Origin: Streptomyces mobaraensis NBRC 13819 = DSM 40847
GTDB lineage: Bacteria > Actinomycetota > Actinomycetes > Streptomycetales > Streptomycetaceae
Assembly (NCBI RefSeq): GCF_017916255.1
Contig: NZ_CP072827.1
Coordinates: forward strand, 2,852,001-2,916,000
Reading direction: 5' to 3'
Length of the DNA: 64,000 nucleotides
A program made the translations under genes and the position numbers. Shown here piece after piece: positions 36,168 to 45,916 of this stretch (the first letter of the stretch is position 1; every line of letters begins with the position of its first letter). The notes under the pieces were generated by a model. It was not told the origin of the DNA and ran no database searches. It was given only the letters and a program-made list of their open reading frames with translations.

Positions 36168-37708
36168 CGTTCCACCTCCAGCAACATCAGTCCTCCGGGG
36201 CCCCGTGCGGCACGCCGCAGGGCCGGGTCGTCGGGCGACAGGCCGGGCCCGCCGTCCCTCTGCAGCACCCATCGCGCCCCGTACTCCCGGAGGGCGCCCA
36301 GCCGTTGCGCGCGTGTGGCGGAGGGCGCGTAATAGCGGCGTGTCACCGCCCTGCGCTCCCGTTCATCGGTGAGGAACACGTCCGGGTAGGCGGGGGCGAC
36401 GGTGTACGGGCCGTAGGCGGGCAGCATCCGCAGCGCGTGGTAGTCGTCGGTCATGACCGTCTCCCCGGCCGGCACCCGCCCGGCCGCCCAGGCGAACGAC
36501 GGCCAGGGGGCGATGGACGGGACGTGCGCCCGGACGAACCGGGCGGCGCGGGCCGGCAGGGCGTAGGCCACGGCCCCGGCCTGGACGTACGCCCCGGCCA
36601 GCAGGGCGGCGGCGGTCGCCCCGGCGAGCAGCGGCCCCGCCCGGCGGCCGGTCCGCCCGGCCGCCTCCACCGCAAGCGCCAGTTGGGCGGGGAGCAGCAC
36701 GGCGGGCAGGATCCGTCCCCACGACCAGTGGCCGGTCAGCCCGCCCGCCGCGAAGACCGCCGCGCCCAGGGCGAAGAGGAGGACCAGCGGATCGCGCCGA
36801 TCCCGCCGGCAGCGCGCACCGAGCGCCACCAGCCCCAGGGCCACCAGGCAGAACTTGGACACCAGGTGCTGGTAGAGCGGCCGGTGGATCGCCTCCAGGC
36901 CGTCGGCCCCGGACAGCGCGGTGAACGGGTAGTACGGCCAGGCCGCGAGCGCCGCGCCGGCGAGCAGCACGCCGGCGCCCACCCGAAGCCAGACGGCGCG
37001 TACAGGCAGGGGCCGCGCCCCCAGAAGCACCGACACCACCCCCAATACCGCCACCGCACCCGTGAATTGGTGCACCAGCAGCACCACGGCGAGCAGCAGC
37101 CCCAGCCCCAGGAACCGGACCGTCCCCCACCGCTCGCCGACCGCCCGGCGCAGCAGGGCCCACAGATGCAGCGCCAGCCCCAGCGCCAGCGTGCTGGGAT
37201 AGGCAACGGTCAGGGCCAGCGAGGTCAGGCCGGGCACCCCGCTCCAGGCGAACAGCCGGGTGCCGTACAGGAAGAGGACGCACAGCAGCGCCAGCGGCAC
37301 CGCCGCGCGCCGGCCGGTCAGCGTCCGGACGAACGCCCGCACCCCGGTGCCCAGCGCGACGAGCCCGGCGAGCGCGGCGAGGTGCAGCACGGCCAGCGCG
37401 CTCGCCCCGGTCGCCGCCGCGAGCAGCGCCAGCAGCACCATCCAGGGCGAGTAGTAGGGGCTGGGCACGTCCGCGTCCACCAGCGGATGCCCCGGGTGCA
37501 GCGGGTCCGCGCGCAGCCGCTCCACCACGGCCGCGTGCATCCCCAGGTCGCCGGCCCACGGCAGCCGCACCACGGCGGCCAGCAGCAGCGCGGCCGGGAC
37601 CAGGGTGACCAGCAGCAGGGCGCGGTACGGCAGGTCCGTCGCGGCGCCGGCGGCCGGCGGGGCCTCCGTCCGGGTGGTCACGGCGCGCGGCTCAGCGGGC
37701 CCGCCCAC
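36164..37708 (-). CDS. Multi-pass membrane protein, putative GT-C sugar transferase
   Basis: A 514-residue protein with about 12 hydrophobic helices and an outer C-terminal part of about 120 residues. The first outer loop has LPWAGDLGMHAAVVERLR, with the D-x-x-x-H arrangement found in large GT-C enzymes and in uncharacterised actinobacterial membrane transferases, then PLVDADVPSPYYSPWMVLL. A conserved-looking outer segment is ETVMTDDYHALRMLPAYGPYTVAPAYPDVFL. It starts with GTG 37708, 17 bases inside the preceding gene, and its stop overlaps the following gene, so it is tied into the operon. A second possible start is GTG 37681. The specific reaction is unknown. Confidence 0.78.
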   Translation of the reverse strand: MGGPAEPRAVTTRTEAPPAAGAATDLPYRALLLVTLVPAALLLAAVVRLPWAGDLGMHAAVVERLRADPLHPGHPLVDADVPSPYYSPWMVLLALLAAATGASALAVLHLAALAGLVALGTGVRAFVRTLTGRRAAVPLALLCVLFLYGTRLFAWSGVPGLTSLALTVAYPSTLALGLALHLWALLRRAVGERWGTVRFLGLGLLLAVVLLVHQFTGAVAVLGVVSVLLGARPLPVRAVWLRVGAGVLLAGAALAAWPYYPFTALSGADGLEAIHRPLYQHLVSKFCLVALGLVALGARCRRDRRDPLVLLFALGAAVFAAGGLTGHWSWGRILPAVLLPAQLALAVEAAGRTGRRAGPLLAGATAAALLAGAYVQAGAVAYALPARAARFVRAHVPSIAPWPSFAWAAGRVPAGETVMTDDYHALRMLPAYGPYTVAPAYPDVFLTDERERRAVTRRYYAPSATRAQRLGALREYGARWVLQRDGGPGLSPDDPALRRAARGPGGLMLLEVER

Positions 37709-38501
37709 CGCTCGAACGCATCTCCTTGGCCCGCAGCCGCCACGGCATCGCGACCGATTCGAGCTGCACCGCGAGGCTCATCTTGGACTCCCCCACCGTC
37801 CGGTCCTCGAAGTGGATCGGCACCTCCACCACCGTGAACCCGGCCCGCAGCGCCCGGTACTTGGCCTCGACCTGGAAGCTGTAGCCCGCGCTGTCGATGG
37901 TGTCGAGGTCGAGGGAGCGCAGCGCCGCCGCGCTCCACAGGTTGAAGCCCCCGGTGATGTCGCGCAGCCGGGTGCCGAGGATGGTGCCGGCGTAGGCGTT
38001 GGCCCAGCGCGAGAGCAGTCTGCGGTGGGCCCCCCAGGCGGCGGACAGCGTTCCGCCGGGCACGTACCGGCTGCCGACGACGACGTCCGCCCCGGTGGAC
38101 AGGGCGACGCCCAGCATCTCGGAGACCTTCCCGACCGGATGGCTGCCGTCGGCGTCCATCTGCAGGACGTACGCGGCGCCGTCCTCGACGGCCCGCGCCA
38201 TCCCGGCCGCGTACGCCCGGCCGAGGCCCTCCTTGGTGGTGCGGTGCAGCACGGAGACGCGGGGGCGGCCGGGTTCGTGGTACTTCTCGGCCAGCTGGTC
38301 GGCGACCCTGCCGGTGCCGTCCGGACTGTCGTCGTCGACGACCAGCAGCCGCAGCCCCTCCAGCGGCAGCGCCATCAGCGCCTCCGCCATCATCGGGAGG
38401 TTCTCCGCCTCGTTGTAGGTGGGCATCACCACGGTGGTCACCGTGCGGGCCCACTCGGCGGGCAGCGGGGTCAGGACGGCGGGGGTGTGCGGAACGCTCA
38501 T
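37692..38501 (-). CDS. Polyprenol monophosphomannose synthase (Dpm1/Ppm1-like)
   Basis: A 269-residue GT2 enzyme that joins mannose from GDP-mannose to polyprenyl phosphate on the inner membrane face, giving the donor used by GT-C transferases. Motifs: TVVMPTYNEAENLPMMAEAL, LLVVDDDSPDGTG, VLHRTTKEGLGRAYAAGM, the metal-binding QMDADGSHP, and DVVVGSRYVPGGT. The end reads EVPIHFEDRTVGESKMS, very characteristic of Dpm synthases. It has no membrane helices, like the catalytic part of mycobacterial Ppm1. It lies in an operon with two membrane transferases that could use its product and 57 bp after the nucleotidyltransferase gene. Confidence 0.92.
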   Translation of the reverse strand: MSVPHTPAVLTPLPAEWARTVTTVVMPTYNEAENLPMMAEALMALPLEGLRLLVVDDDSPDGTGRVADQLAEKYHEPGRPRVSVLHRTTKEGLGRAYAAGMARAVEDGAAYVLQMDADGSHPVGKVSEMLGVALSTGADVVVGSRYVPGGTLSAAWGAHRRLLSRWANAYAGTILGTRLRDITGGFNLWSAAALRSLDLDTIDSAGYSFQVEAKYRALRAGFTVVEVPIHFEDRTVGESKMSLAVQLESVAMPWRLRAKEMRSSGGRAR

Positions 38502-38558
38502 GGGCTGTCCTCTTCGGTAGGGGGCGGTGGCGGGGCCGTACGACGACGGGTCCCCCGG

Positions 38559-39638
38559 TCAGGCGGCGCCGAAGCGGATGGCGGCGTCGGGGATGGCGGT
38601 GCCGCACCAGACACGGGCCCCTTCACGGAGCTCGTTGTCCGCGCCGATTTCAGCGTGATCGCCGATGACGGCACCGTCCAGCACGGTGCGCGGCCCCACC
38701 CGGGCGGCGTTGCCGATCATGGACGCCCGGATCCGCGCCCCCGCCTCGATCCGGGCCCCGTCCAGCACCACGGATCCGGTGATCTCGGCACCGGCCCCCA
38801 CCCGCGCCCCCGCGCCGACGACCGTCCCCCCGGCCAGCCGCGCCCCGGGCTCGACATGGGCGCCGGGCAGCACCAGGTGCTCGCCCGGTTCGCCCGGCAC
38901 CGCCGGGGATCGGACGATGCCGCGCACCAGGTCGGCGCTGGCCTGGATGAACGAGGCGGGCCGGCCCAGGTCCAGCCAGTACGACGCGTCGACGAGGCCG
39001 TGCAGCAGCGCGCCGCCGTCCAGCAGTCCGGGGAAGGTCTCCCGCTCGACGGAGACCGGGCGGCCGGCCGGGATGGTGTCGATGACCTCCCGCCGGAAGA
39101 CGTAGCAGCCGGCGTTGATCTGGTCGGTGACGATCTCGTCGGGGTGCCGGGGCTTCTCGGTGAAGGCGAGCACGCGGCCGTCGGGGGCGGTGGGGACCAG
39201 GCCGTACGCCCGGGGGTCGGCGACCCGGGTGAGGTGCAGGGTGACGTCGGCCTGGGCCCGCTCGTGGCGTCTGAGGAGGGCGGGGATGTCGAGACCGGTG
39301 AGGATGTCACCGTTGAAGACGAGCACCGGTTCGTCCGGCCGGGTGGTGAGCGCCTCGGCGGCGCCCCGGATCGCCCCGCCCGTGCCGAGCGGCTGGTCCT
39401 CGGTGACGTAGGTGAGCCGCAGGCCGTAGGCGGAGCCGTCGCCGAAGTACGGCTCGAAGACCTCGGCCAGGTACGAGGTGGCCAGCACGATGTGCTCGAC
39501 GCCGGCGGCCCGGGCCCGGGCGAGCTGGTGGGCGAGGAACGGCACCCCGGCGGCGGGGACCATCGGCTTGGGTGTGTTCAGCGTGAGCGGCTGGAGCCGA
39601 GTGCCCTTGCCGCCGACGAGCAGTACCGCCTCTGTCAT
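38559..39638 (-). CDS. Sugar nucleotidyltransferase with left-handed beta-helix (mannose-1-phosphate guanylyltransferase-like)
   Basis: A 359-residue enzyme that activates a sugar-1-phosphate to an NDP-sugar. The N-terminal Rossmann domain begins AVLLVGGKGTRLQPLTLNTPKPMVPAAGVPFL, the nucleotide-binding signature, with VFNGDILTGLDI as the metal-binding loop and TEKPRHPDEIVTDQINAGCYVF at the sugar site. From about residue 255 there is a hexapeptide-repeat helix (GAHVEPGARLAGGTVVGAGARVGAGAEI). This layout suits GDP-mannose pyrophosphorylases of the GMPP type, and the mannose-lipid synthase downstream agrees. ATG 39638 has AGGA before it; an in-frame ATG at 39656 is less likely. Confidence 0.88.
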   Translation of the reverse strand: MTEAVLLVGGKGTRLQPLTLNTPKPMVPAAGVPFLAHQLARARAAGVEHIVLATSYLAEVFEPYFGDGSAYGLRLTYVTEDQPLGTGGAIRGAAEALTTRPDEPVLVFNGDILTGLDIPALLRRHERAQADVTLHLTRVADPRAYGLVPTAPDGRVLAFTEKPRHPDEIVTDQINAGCYVFRREVIDTIPAGRPVSVERETFPGLLDGGALLHGLVDASYWLDLGRPASFIQASADLVRGIVRSPAVPGEPGEHLVLPGAHVEPGARLAGGTVVGAGARVGAGAEITGSVVLDGARIEAGARIRASMIGNAARVGPRTVLDGAVIGDHAEIGADNELREGARVWCGTAIPDAAIRFGAA

Positions 39639-39756
39639 GCCACTGTCCTCGCGCATCGTCGTCGCATCGTCGCACTGCGTTAGTTTTCGCGGGAAATTAC
39701 ACTACAATCGACTGTCTGCGTGCAATGTCCGCTATGCGTGGCGACCGTATCGGGAG

Positions 39757-40329
39757 ATGCCCTTGCGACAGACGACGGCAAGAGGGAGACGCCTGCCCGG
39801 TGCGGCGAGGCTGTTGGCACTCGGACACGAGTTCGCGAAATTCGGCACCGTCGGGGTGCTGGGGATCTTCGTCAACTTCGGCGTCTTCAACCTGTGCCGG
39901 GGCATCACCAGGCTCCCCGTCGTGCGGTGCAGCGTGGTCGCCACCGTCGTCGCCATCGCCTTCAACTACCTGGGCCTGCGGTACTTCACCTACCGCGACC
40001 GCGACAAGGGCCACCGCAGCCGGGAGGTCGTGCTCTTCGCGGTGTTCAGCGCCCTCGGCCTGGTCATCGAGAACGGCGTCCTCTACGTCGCCACCTACGG
40101 CTTCGGCTGGGGTTCGCCGTTCCAGAGCAACCTCTTCAAGTTCCTCGGCATCGGGACCGCCACCCTGTTCCGCTTCTGGGCGTACCGGGCCTGGGTCTTC
40201 CGGACGCTGCCCCACCACGGGCCGCGGCACGGCCGCCCTCATGCCACGCCCGATCACGATGTGCCCGCAGGAGCCGCCGGGCCCGACCCGGCCGCGTACC
40301 GACCCGAGACCACCGCACCTCCACCGTAG
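39757..40329 (+). CDS. GtrA-family membrane protein
   Basis: A 190-residue protein with four membrane helices: FAKFGTVGVLGIFVNFGVFNLC, VATVVAIAFNYLGLRYFTYR, EVVLFAVFSALGLVIENGVLYV, and FKFLGIGTATLFRFWAYRAWVF. The motif FNYLGLRYFTYRD and the closing FRFWAYRAWVFR are GtrA signatures. GtrA proteins help move polyprenyl-phosphate-linked sugars across the membrane, which fits the neighbouring Dpm-like synthase and GT-C enzymes. It is divergent from them. The start may be ATG 39757 or TTG 39763; GGGAG is better spaced for TTG. The last 45 residues are a Pro/His-rich tail. TACAAT at 39703-39708 is a possible -10. Confidence 0.88.
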   Translation: MPLRQTTARGRRLPGAARLLALGHEFAKFGTVGVLGIFVNFGVFNLCRGITRLPVVRCSVVATVVAIAFNYLGLRYFTYRDRDKGHRSREVVLFAVFSALGLVIENGVLYVATYGFGWGSPFQSNLFKFLGIGTATLFRFWAYRAWVFRTLPHHGPRHGRPHATPDHDVPAGAAGPDPAAYRPETTAPPP

Positions 40330-40420
40330 GAACCACCGGCCCCCAGGACAGCAGCACCGGGCGGCCGGGCCGCCAACGCCGGCGGAACCGGCAGGAACGC
40401 GGGGATGAAGAAGGACGAAA

Positions 40421-40460
40421 AGGGGCGGCCCCGGGGTTCTGGAACCCCGGGGCCGCCCCT
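40421..40460 (-). terminator. Terminator of the glutamate dehydrogenase gene, 18-bp stem
   Basis: A perfect 18-bp inverted repeat (40421-40438 with 40443-40460, loop CTGG), followed on the minus strand by TTTTCG. It is 13 bp after the stop of the glutamate dehydrogenase gene and could also stop transcription from the GtrA gene on the other strand. Confidence 0.9.
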
Positions 40461-40473
40461 CGGCGACGGACGA

Positions 40474-43400
40474 TCAGCTGTGCGTCCGCAGCAGGGTGCG
40501 CATCGTCCGCATGGCCACCGACAGGTTGGCCAGGTCGAACGAGTCCGAACCGCGGATCTCGTCCAGCGTGGTCCGCGCGCGGGCCAGGATCGGCGCGTTC
40601 TTCTCCTCCCACGCCGTGAAGCGCTGCTCCGGCGTGGAGGAACCGTTGCCCACCGAGAGGATGTCGGCGGTGAGCGCGGCGTGGCACGCGTACAGGTCCT
40701 CACGGATGGAGGCACGGGCCATGGACTGCCAGCGGTCGGAGCGCGGCAGCTCGATGATCTTGTCCATCAGCTGGGTGATGTGCAGCCGGTCGCCCAGGTC
40801 GTAGTAGACCTCCGCCACGAACAGCGGCTCCTTGCCGGTGCGCTCCGCGATGGCGACGATGTCCAGCGCCGGGAAGACGGACGAGAAGCCCGCGACCCGG
40901 ACGGCCAGCTCGCCGGGGATCCCGGCCTCGGTCAGCTCGTCGTGGATGGACTGCCACCAGTCGAGGTCCGCGCCGCGCAGCAGCTTGGGCAGCTCACCCC
41001 AGACCGTCGCCACCCCGTCGCGGAAGTACTCGATGGTCTCGGCGAGCTGGAGCGGCTGCGGACGGTTGTTGAGCAACCAGCGGGTGCCGCGCTCGACCAG
41101 CCGCCGCGAGTGCAGCCGCACCCGGGTCTGCACGTCCGCCGCGACCTTGTTGTCCAGCGCCTCGACGGCGTCCCAGACCGCGCCCAGGCCGAAGATCTCG
41201 CGGGCCGCGGCCTGCGCCCGGACGATCTCCTCCAGCGACGCCCCGGTCTCCTCCCGCAGCCGGTGCAGGAAGGTCGAACCGCCGGTGTTGACCGTGTCGT
41301 TGACGAGGACGGTCGTCACGATCTCGCGACGCAGGGCGTGGTGGTCGATCTGCTCGCCGAACGACTGCCGCAGGGCGCCCGGGAAGTAGGCGTAGAGCAG
41401 GCGCTGAAGGTACGGGTCGTCCGGCAGGCCGGTGGTCAGCAGCTCCTCGGCGGTCGTGATCTTGATGTAGGCGAGCAGGACCGCCAGCTCCGGCTGGGAC
41501 AGGCCGCGCCCGGCGGAGAGCCGCTCGCGGATCTGCCGGTCGGTGGGCAGGAACTCCAGCGCGCGGTCCAGGTGGCCGTCCCGGCTGAGGCGGCGCATGA
41601 TCCGCTGGTGCGCGTGGAGCAGGCTGGGCGCCTGGGCCACCGCGTTGGCCAGCGCGACGTTCTGCGCGTAGTTGTTGCGCAGGACCAGCTCGCCGACCTC
41701 GTCGGTCATCTCCGCCAGCAGCTTGTTGCGCTGCTTGACGGTCATGTCGCCGTCGGTGACCAGCGCGTTGAGCAGGATCTTGATGTTCACCTCGTGGTCC
41801 GAGGTGTCCACGCCGGCGCTGTTGTCGATGGCGTCGGTGTTGACCCGGCCGCCCGCGAGCGCGAACTCGATCCGGCCGAGCTGGGTGAGACCCAGGTTGC
41901 CGCCCTCGCCGACGACCTTGACCCGCAGGTCGCCGCCGTCGACGCGGATCGCGTCGTTCGCCTTGTCGCCGACGTCCGCGTGGGACTCGGTGGACGCCTT
42001 GACGTAGGTGCCGATGCCGCCGTTCCACAGCAGGTCGACCGGGGCCCGCAGGATGGCCTTCATCAGCTCGGCGGGGGTCATCTTGGTGATGCCCGGCTCG
42101 ATGCCGAGGGCCTCGCGGACGTGCGCGTTCAGCGGGATCGACTTGGCCGTCCGCGGGTGCACGCCGCCGCCCTTGGACAGCAGCGAGGTGTCGTAGTCGG
42201 CCCACGAGGAGCGCGGCAGCTCGAACAGGCGTCGGCGCTCGGCGTACGAGGTGGCGGCGTCCGGGGTCGGGTCCAGGAAGATATGCCGGTGGTCGAAGGC
42301 GGCCACCAGACGGATGTGCTCCGACAGCAGCATGCCGTTGCCGAACACGTCGCCGGACATGTCGCCGACGCCGACGACCGTGAAGTCCTCGGTCTGGGTG
42401 TTGTGGCCCAGCTCCCGGAAGTGGCGCTTCACCGACTCCCAGGCGCCGCGGGCGGTGATGCCCATGCCCTTGTGGTCGTAGCCCGCGGAACCGCCGGAGG
42501 CGAAGGCGTCGCCGAGCCAGAAGCCGTACGACTGCGCGACCTCGTTGGCGATGTCGGAGAACGTCGCCGTGCCCTTGTCGGCCGCGACCACCAGGTAGGT
42601 GTCGTCCTCGTCGTGCCGCACGACGTCCTTCGGCGGCACGACCTCGCCGCCGACCATGTTGTCGGTGATGTCGAGGAGACCGGAGATGAAGGTCTTGTAC
42701 GAGGCGATGCCCTCGGCCAGCCACGCGTCACGGTCCACCGACGGGTCCGGCAGCCGCTTGCCGACGAAGCCGCCCTTGGCGCCCACCGGCACGATGACGG
42801 TGTTCTTCACCATCTGCGCCTTGACCAGGCCCAGCACCTCGGTACGGAAGTCCTCGCGCCGGTCGGACCAGCGCAGACCACCGCGGGCGACCTTGCCGAA
42901 GCGCAGGTGCACACCCTCGACGCGCGGGGAGTAGACCCAGATCTCGAAGGCCGGACGCGGCGCCGGCAGGTCCGGGATGGCCTGCGGGTCCAGCTTGATC
43001 GACAGGTAGTCGTGCGGCCGGCCGTCGGCGTCGCGCTGGAAGTGGTTGGTCCGCAGCGTCGCCTTGATGACCGTGAGGAACGCCCGCAGGATGCGGTCCT
43101 CGTCCAGGCTCGCGACCTGGTCGAGGGCGCCGTCCAGCTCCTCCAGCAGCCCGTCGGTCAGCTCCCGGCCCGCCCGCTGGAGCGCCGGCGACATCCGGGC
43201 CTCGAACAGGTTGATCAGCAGGCGCGTGGTGTGGACGTTGTTGCTGAGGGTGTCCTCCATGTACGACTGGCTGAACGTCGTACCCGCCTGCCGGAGGTAC
43301 TTGGCGTACGCGCGCAGCACCATCGCCTGCCGCCAGTCGAGACCGGCGCGCAGCACGAGCTTGTTGAAGTTGTCGTTCTCCGCCTTGCCCGTCCAGACCG

Positions 43401-45465
43401 CGGCGAACGCGTCCTGGAAGCGGCCGCGGGCGTCGTCGCCCTCGACGTGCTCGGGCATCCGCAGCCCGAAGTCGTAGATCCACGCGGTCGTCCGGTCCGA
43501 GCAGCGCAGGTCGTACGGGCGCTCGTCGACGACCTCGACGCCCAGCCGGCTGAGGACCGGCAGCACGGCGGAGAGGGAGACCGGCTCACCGGTGCGGTAG
43601 ATCTTGAAACGGCGCTCACCGGGGGCGGCGCCGACCGGCTCGTAGAGGCTGAACGCGAAGTCGCGGTCGCCGCCGGCCGTGGTCAGCTGCTCCAGGTGCT
43701 GGAGGTCGGCGACGGCGCTGCGCGGGCTGTGGTCGGCCTTGTAGCCCTCGGAGAAGGCATGGGCGTAGCGGCGCAGCAGCTCTGCGGCGCGCTCCTCGCC
43801 GACCTCGGCGGTGAGGGTCTCGGCGAAGCCGTCGGCCCAGGAGCGGGCGGCCTCCACCAGGCGGCTCTCGATGCGCTCGGCGTCGGCGTCGCTCAGCTCC
43901 GGCAGCGTGGAACCGGGCTCGACCCGGACGACGAAGTGCAGCCGGGACAGGACGGACTCGGTGTTCCAGGCCGTGAAGTCGACGCTGGTGCCGTTGAGCT
44001 CTTCCTTGAGAATGTCGATCAGCCGCAGCCGGACACCGGTGGTGTAGCGGTCGCGCGGCAGGTAGACCAGGGCGGAGTAGTAGCGCCCGTACTCGTCGCG
44101 GCGCAGGAACAGCCGCAGCCGGCGGCGCTCCTGGAGGTAGAGCACGCTGGTGGCGATGGAGCGCAGCTGGTCGGCCGGGGTCTGGAACAGCTCGTCGCGC
44201 GGGTAGGTCTCCAGGATCTGGAGCAGGTCGCGCCCGTCGTGGCTGTGCGGCGTGAACCCGGCGTCGGACAGCACCTGGGCCACCTTGCGGCGGATGACGG
44301 GGACCCGGCGCACCGACTCGGTGTAGGCGGCCGAGGAGAACAGGCCCAGGAAGCGGCGCTCGCCGACGACGTTGCCCTCGGCGTCGAACTTCTTGACGCC
44401 CACGTAGTCGAGGTACGAGGGGCGGTGCACGGTGGCGCGGCTGTTGGCCTTGGTCAGCACGAGGAGCTTGTGCTCGCGGGCCTTGGCCCGGGCGTCGGCG
44501 GGCAGCCGGCTGAAGGACGGCGAGGCGGGCCGGGCGAGCGGCGCGTGCGGGCCCTCGTGGTGCCCGTCGGCCGTGTGCGCGGGGTCGGAGCGGAGGATGC
44601 CGAGGCCGGTGCCGGGGACGGCGGTCAGCGCGTCCTCCTCGGCGCCGTCGGCGGGCACCTTGGTCAGCTCGTACTCGCGGTAGCCGAGGAAGGTGAAGTG
44701 GTCGGCGGAGAGCCAGCGGAGCAGCTCGCGGGCCTCGTCGACCTCGGTGACCGGCAGGTCGGCGGGGGCCGGCTCGTCCTGCAGGCCGTCGGCCAGCCGC
44801 AGCGCGGCCTCCCGCATCTTCTCCCAGTCCTCGACGGCCTCGCGGACGTCGGAGAGGACGCGCAGCAGGTCGGCGCCGATCTGCTTGAGGTCGTCGCGGT
44901 CGGTCTCGCGGTCGATCTCGACGTGGATCCAGGACTCGACGAGCGCGTCGTGCGGCAGCTCGGCGTCCTTGCCGGTGCCGTGCGCGTCGCAGTTGGAGCC
45001 GAGGACCTCCAGCAGGCGGCCGGTCAGGTCGCGGCGGACGATCATCTGCGGGTGGATGACGACGTGGATGCCGCGGTTCTGCCGGGACAGCTCGTTGGTG
45101 ACCGAGTCGACCAGGAACGGCATGTCGTCGGTGACCACCTCGACCACCGAGTGGCTGCACGTCCAGCCGTTCTCCTCGACCGTGGGCGTGTGGACCCGCA
45201 CGTTCGCGGTGCCCTGCGGCCGGTTCTCCGCGAGCCGGTGGTGCGACAGCGCGGCGCCGAAGACGTCGACGGGGTCGCGGCCCGTCAGGTCCTCCGGCGC
45301 CGTGTGCAGGTAGTAGCGCTGGAGGTACGCGGTCAGGGTGTCCTGGTCGAGCCCGCCCTCACCGTTCGGCCCGGTCGGGTGCTGTCCCCCGGCCGGCGTG
45401 TTCTCGGCGACGCGGGCCGCCCGCGCGAGCAGCTCGGCCTTGGCTTCGTCCAGCTTGGTCTGCAT
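40474..45465 (-). CDS. gdh: Large NAD-specific glutamate dehydrogenase (L_180 class)
   Basis: A 1663-residue enzyme that deaminates glutamate to 2-oxoglutarate with NAD. It has the size and layout of the 180-kDa class known from Streptomyces clavuligerus and Pseudomonas: a long N-terminal part with regulatory ACT-like and PAS-like regions, and a catalytic core in the middle. Recognisable core segments are HLRFGKVARGGLRWSDRREDFRTEVLGLVKAQMVKN, VPVGAKGGFVGKRLP, and GVGDMSGDVFGNGMLLSEHIRLVAAFDHRHIFLDP. The start MQTKLDEAKAELL at 45465 has AGGAG and GAGG nearby; an in-frame ATG at 45519 would add 18 residues. It stands alone, with its own terminator. Confidence 0.96.
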   Translation of the reverse strand: MQTKLDEAKAELLARAARVAENTPAGGQHPTGPNGEGGLDQDTLTAYLQRYYLHTAPEDLTGRDPVDVFGAALSHHRLAENRPQGTANVRVHTPTVEENGWTCSHSVVEVVTDDMPFLVDSVTNELSRQNRGIHVVIHPQMIVRRDLTGRLLEVLGSNCDAHGTGKDAELPHDALVESWIHVEIDRETDRDDLKQIGADLLRVLSDVREAVEDWEKMREAALRLADGLQDEPAPADLPVTEVDEARELLRWLSADHFTFLGYREYELTKVPADGAEEDALTAVPGTGLGILRSDPAHTADGHHEGPHAPLARPASPSFSRLPADARAKAREHKLLVLTKANSRATVHRPSYLDYVGVKKFDAEGNVVGERRFLGLFSSAAYTESVRRVPVIRRKVAQVLSDAGFTPHSHDGRDLLQILETYPRDELFQTPADQLRSIATSVLYLQERRRLRLFLRRDEYGRYYSALVYLPRDRYTTGVRLRLIDILKEELNGTSVDFTAWNTESVLSRLHFVVRVEPGSTLPELSDADAERIESRLVEAARSWADGFAETLTAEVGEERAAELLRRYAHAFSEGYKADHSPRSAVADLQHLEQLTTAGGDRDFAFSLYEPVGAAPGERRFKIYRTGEPVSLSAVLPVLSRLGVEVVDERPYDLRCSDRTTAWIYDFGLRMPEHVEGDDARGRFQDAFAAVWTGKAENDNFNKLVLRAGLDWRQAMVLRAYAKYLRQAGTTFSQSYMEDTLSNNVHTTRLLINLFEARMSPALQRAGRELTDGLLEELDGALDQVASLDEDRILRAFLTVIKATLRTNHFQRDADGRPHDYLSIKLDPQAIPDLPAPRPAFEIWVYSPRVEGVHLRFGKVARGGLRWSDRREDFRTEVLGLVKAQMVKNTVIVPVGAKGGFVGKRLPDPSVDRDAWLAEGIASYKTFISGLLDITDNMVGGEVVPPKDVVRHDEDDTYLVVAADKGTATFSDIANEVAQSYGFWLGDAFASGGSAGYDHKGMGITARGAWESVKRHFRELGHNTQTEDFTVVGVGDMSGDVFGNGMLLSEHIRLVAAFDHRHIFLDPTPDAATSYAERRRLFELPRSSWADYDTSLLSKGGGVHPRTAKSIPLNAHVREALGIEPGITKMTPAELMKAILRAPVDLLWNGGIGTYVKASTESHADVGDKANDAIRVDGGDLRVKVVGEGGNLGLTQLGRIEFALAGGRVNTDAIDNSAGVDTSDHEVNIKILLNALVTDGDMTVKQRNKLLAEMTDEVGELVLRNNYAQNVALANAVAQAPSLLHAHQRIMRRLSRDGHLDRALEFLPTDRQIRERLSAGRGLSQPELAVLLAYIKITTAEELLTTGLPDDPYLQRLLYAYFPGALRQSFGEQIDHHALRREIVTTVLVNDTVNTGGSTFLHRLREETGASLEEIVRAQAAAREIFGLGAVWDAVEALDNKVAADVQTRVRLHSRRLVERGTRWLLNNRPQPLQLAETIEYFRDGVATVWGELPKLLRGADLDWWQSIHDELTEAGIPGELAVRVAGFSSVFPALDIVAIAERTGKEPLFVAEVYYDLGDRLHITQLMDKIIELPRSDRWQSMARASIREDLYACHAALTADILSVGNGSSTPEQRFTAWEEKNAPILARARTTLDEIRGSDSFDLANLSVAMRTMRTLLRTHS

Positions 45466-45916
45466 GTCCTCTGGCTCCTGTCGCGCGCCGTTGCGTGACA
45501 TAGGTGGTGAAGGCATCACGCCGCGACGCCGGTTCTCCGGTCGACTTCGACGGTATGCCGGGATGAGGGGCGACCGGGCCGTTCTCGGACAACTCTGTCA
45601 GAAACGTCAGAAGCGTCGGACGGACCCGGTTCCGGGGACCAGCGGTGGCCCGGGCGCCGTGACGCTCCGGGCGGCGCACAGAGGCGTCGTCGCCTCCGCG
45701 GGATATCGCGCTGATCACCCGGTAAGGCTATCGCTCTTCCGGGGGACCGCGTCATGAGCCGATTGTGTACAAAAGACGGCCCCTGTCTTTGACGGTCTGG
45801 ACAGCGACCCGTCACCGGCCGCGGCCCGGCACCCCTTCCCGGCGCTCCCCTCACCGCTTTCCCCCGTTCACCTCGGCATTCGCCCGACACCGACGGCCCG
45901 TCGGCAGCCGCCGGCC
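45466..45916. other. Upstream region of the glutamate dehydrogenase gene
   Basis: This 451-bp region has no supported gene. On the plus strand it includes GATTGTGTACAAAAG (45761-45775), with an imperfect palindrome TTGTGTACAA at 45763-45772, A/T-rich against its surroundings and a possible operator or promoter element. No confident promoter hexamers were found. Confidence 0.4.

Noticed and set aside
40405..45498. A 1697-codon open frame on the plus strand opposite the glutamate dehydrogenase gene
   Set aside because: High-GC genes leave long open frames on the opposite strand; the product is low-complexity, lacks any fold signature, and the minus-strand product is a complete known enzyme.
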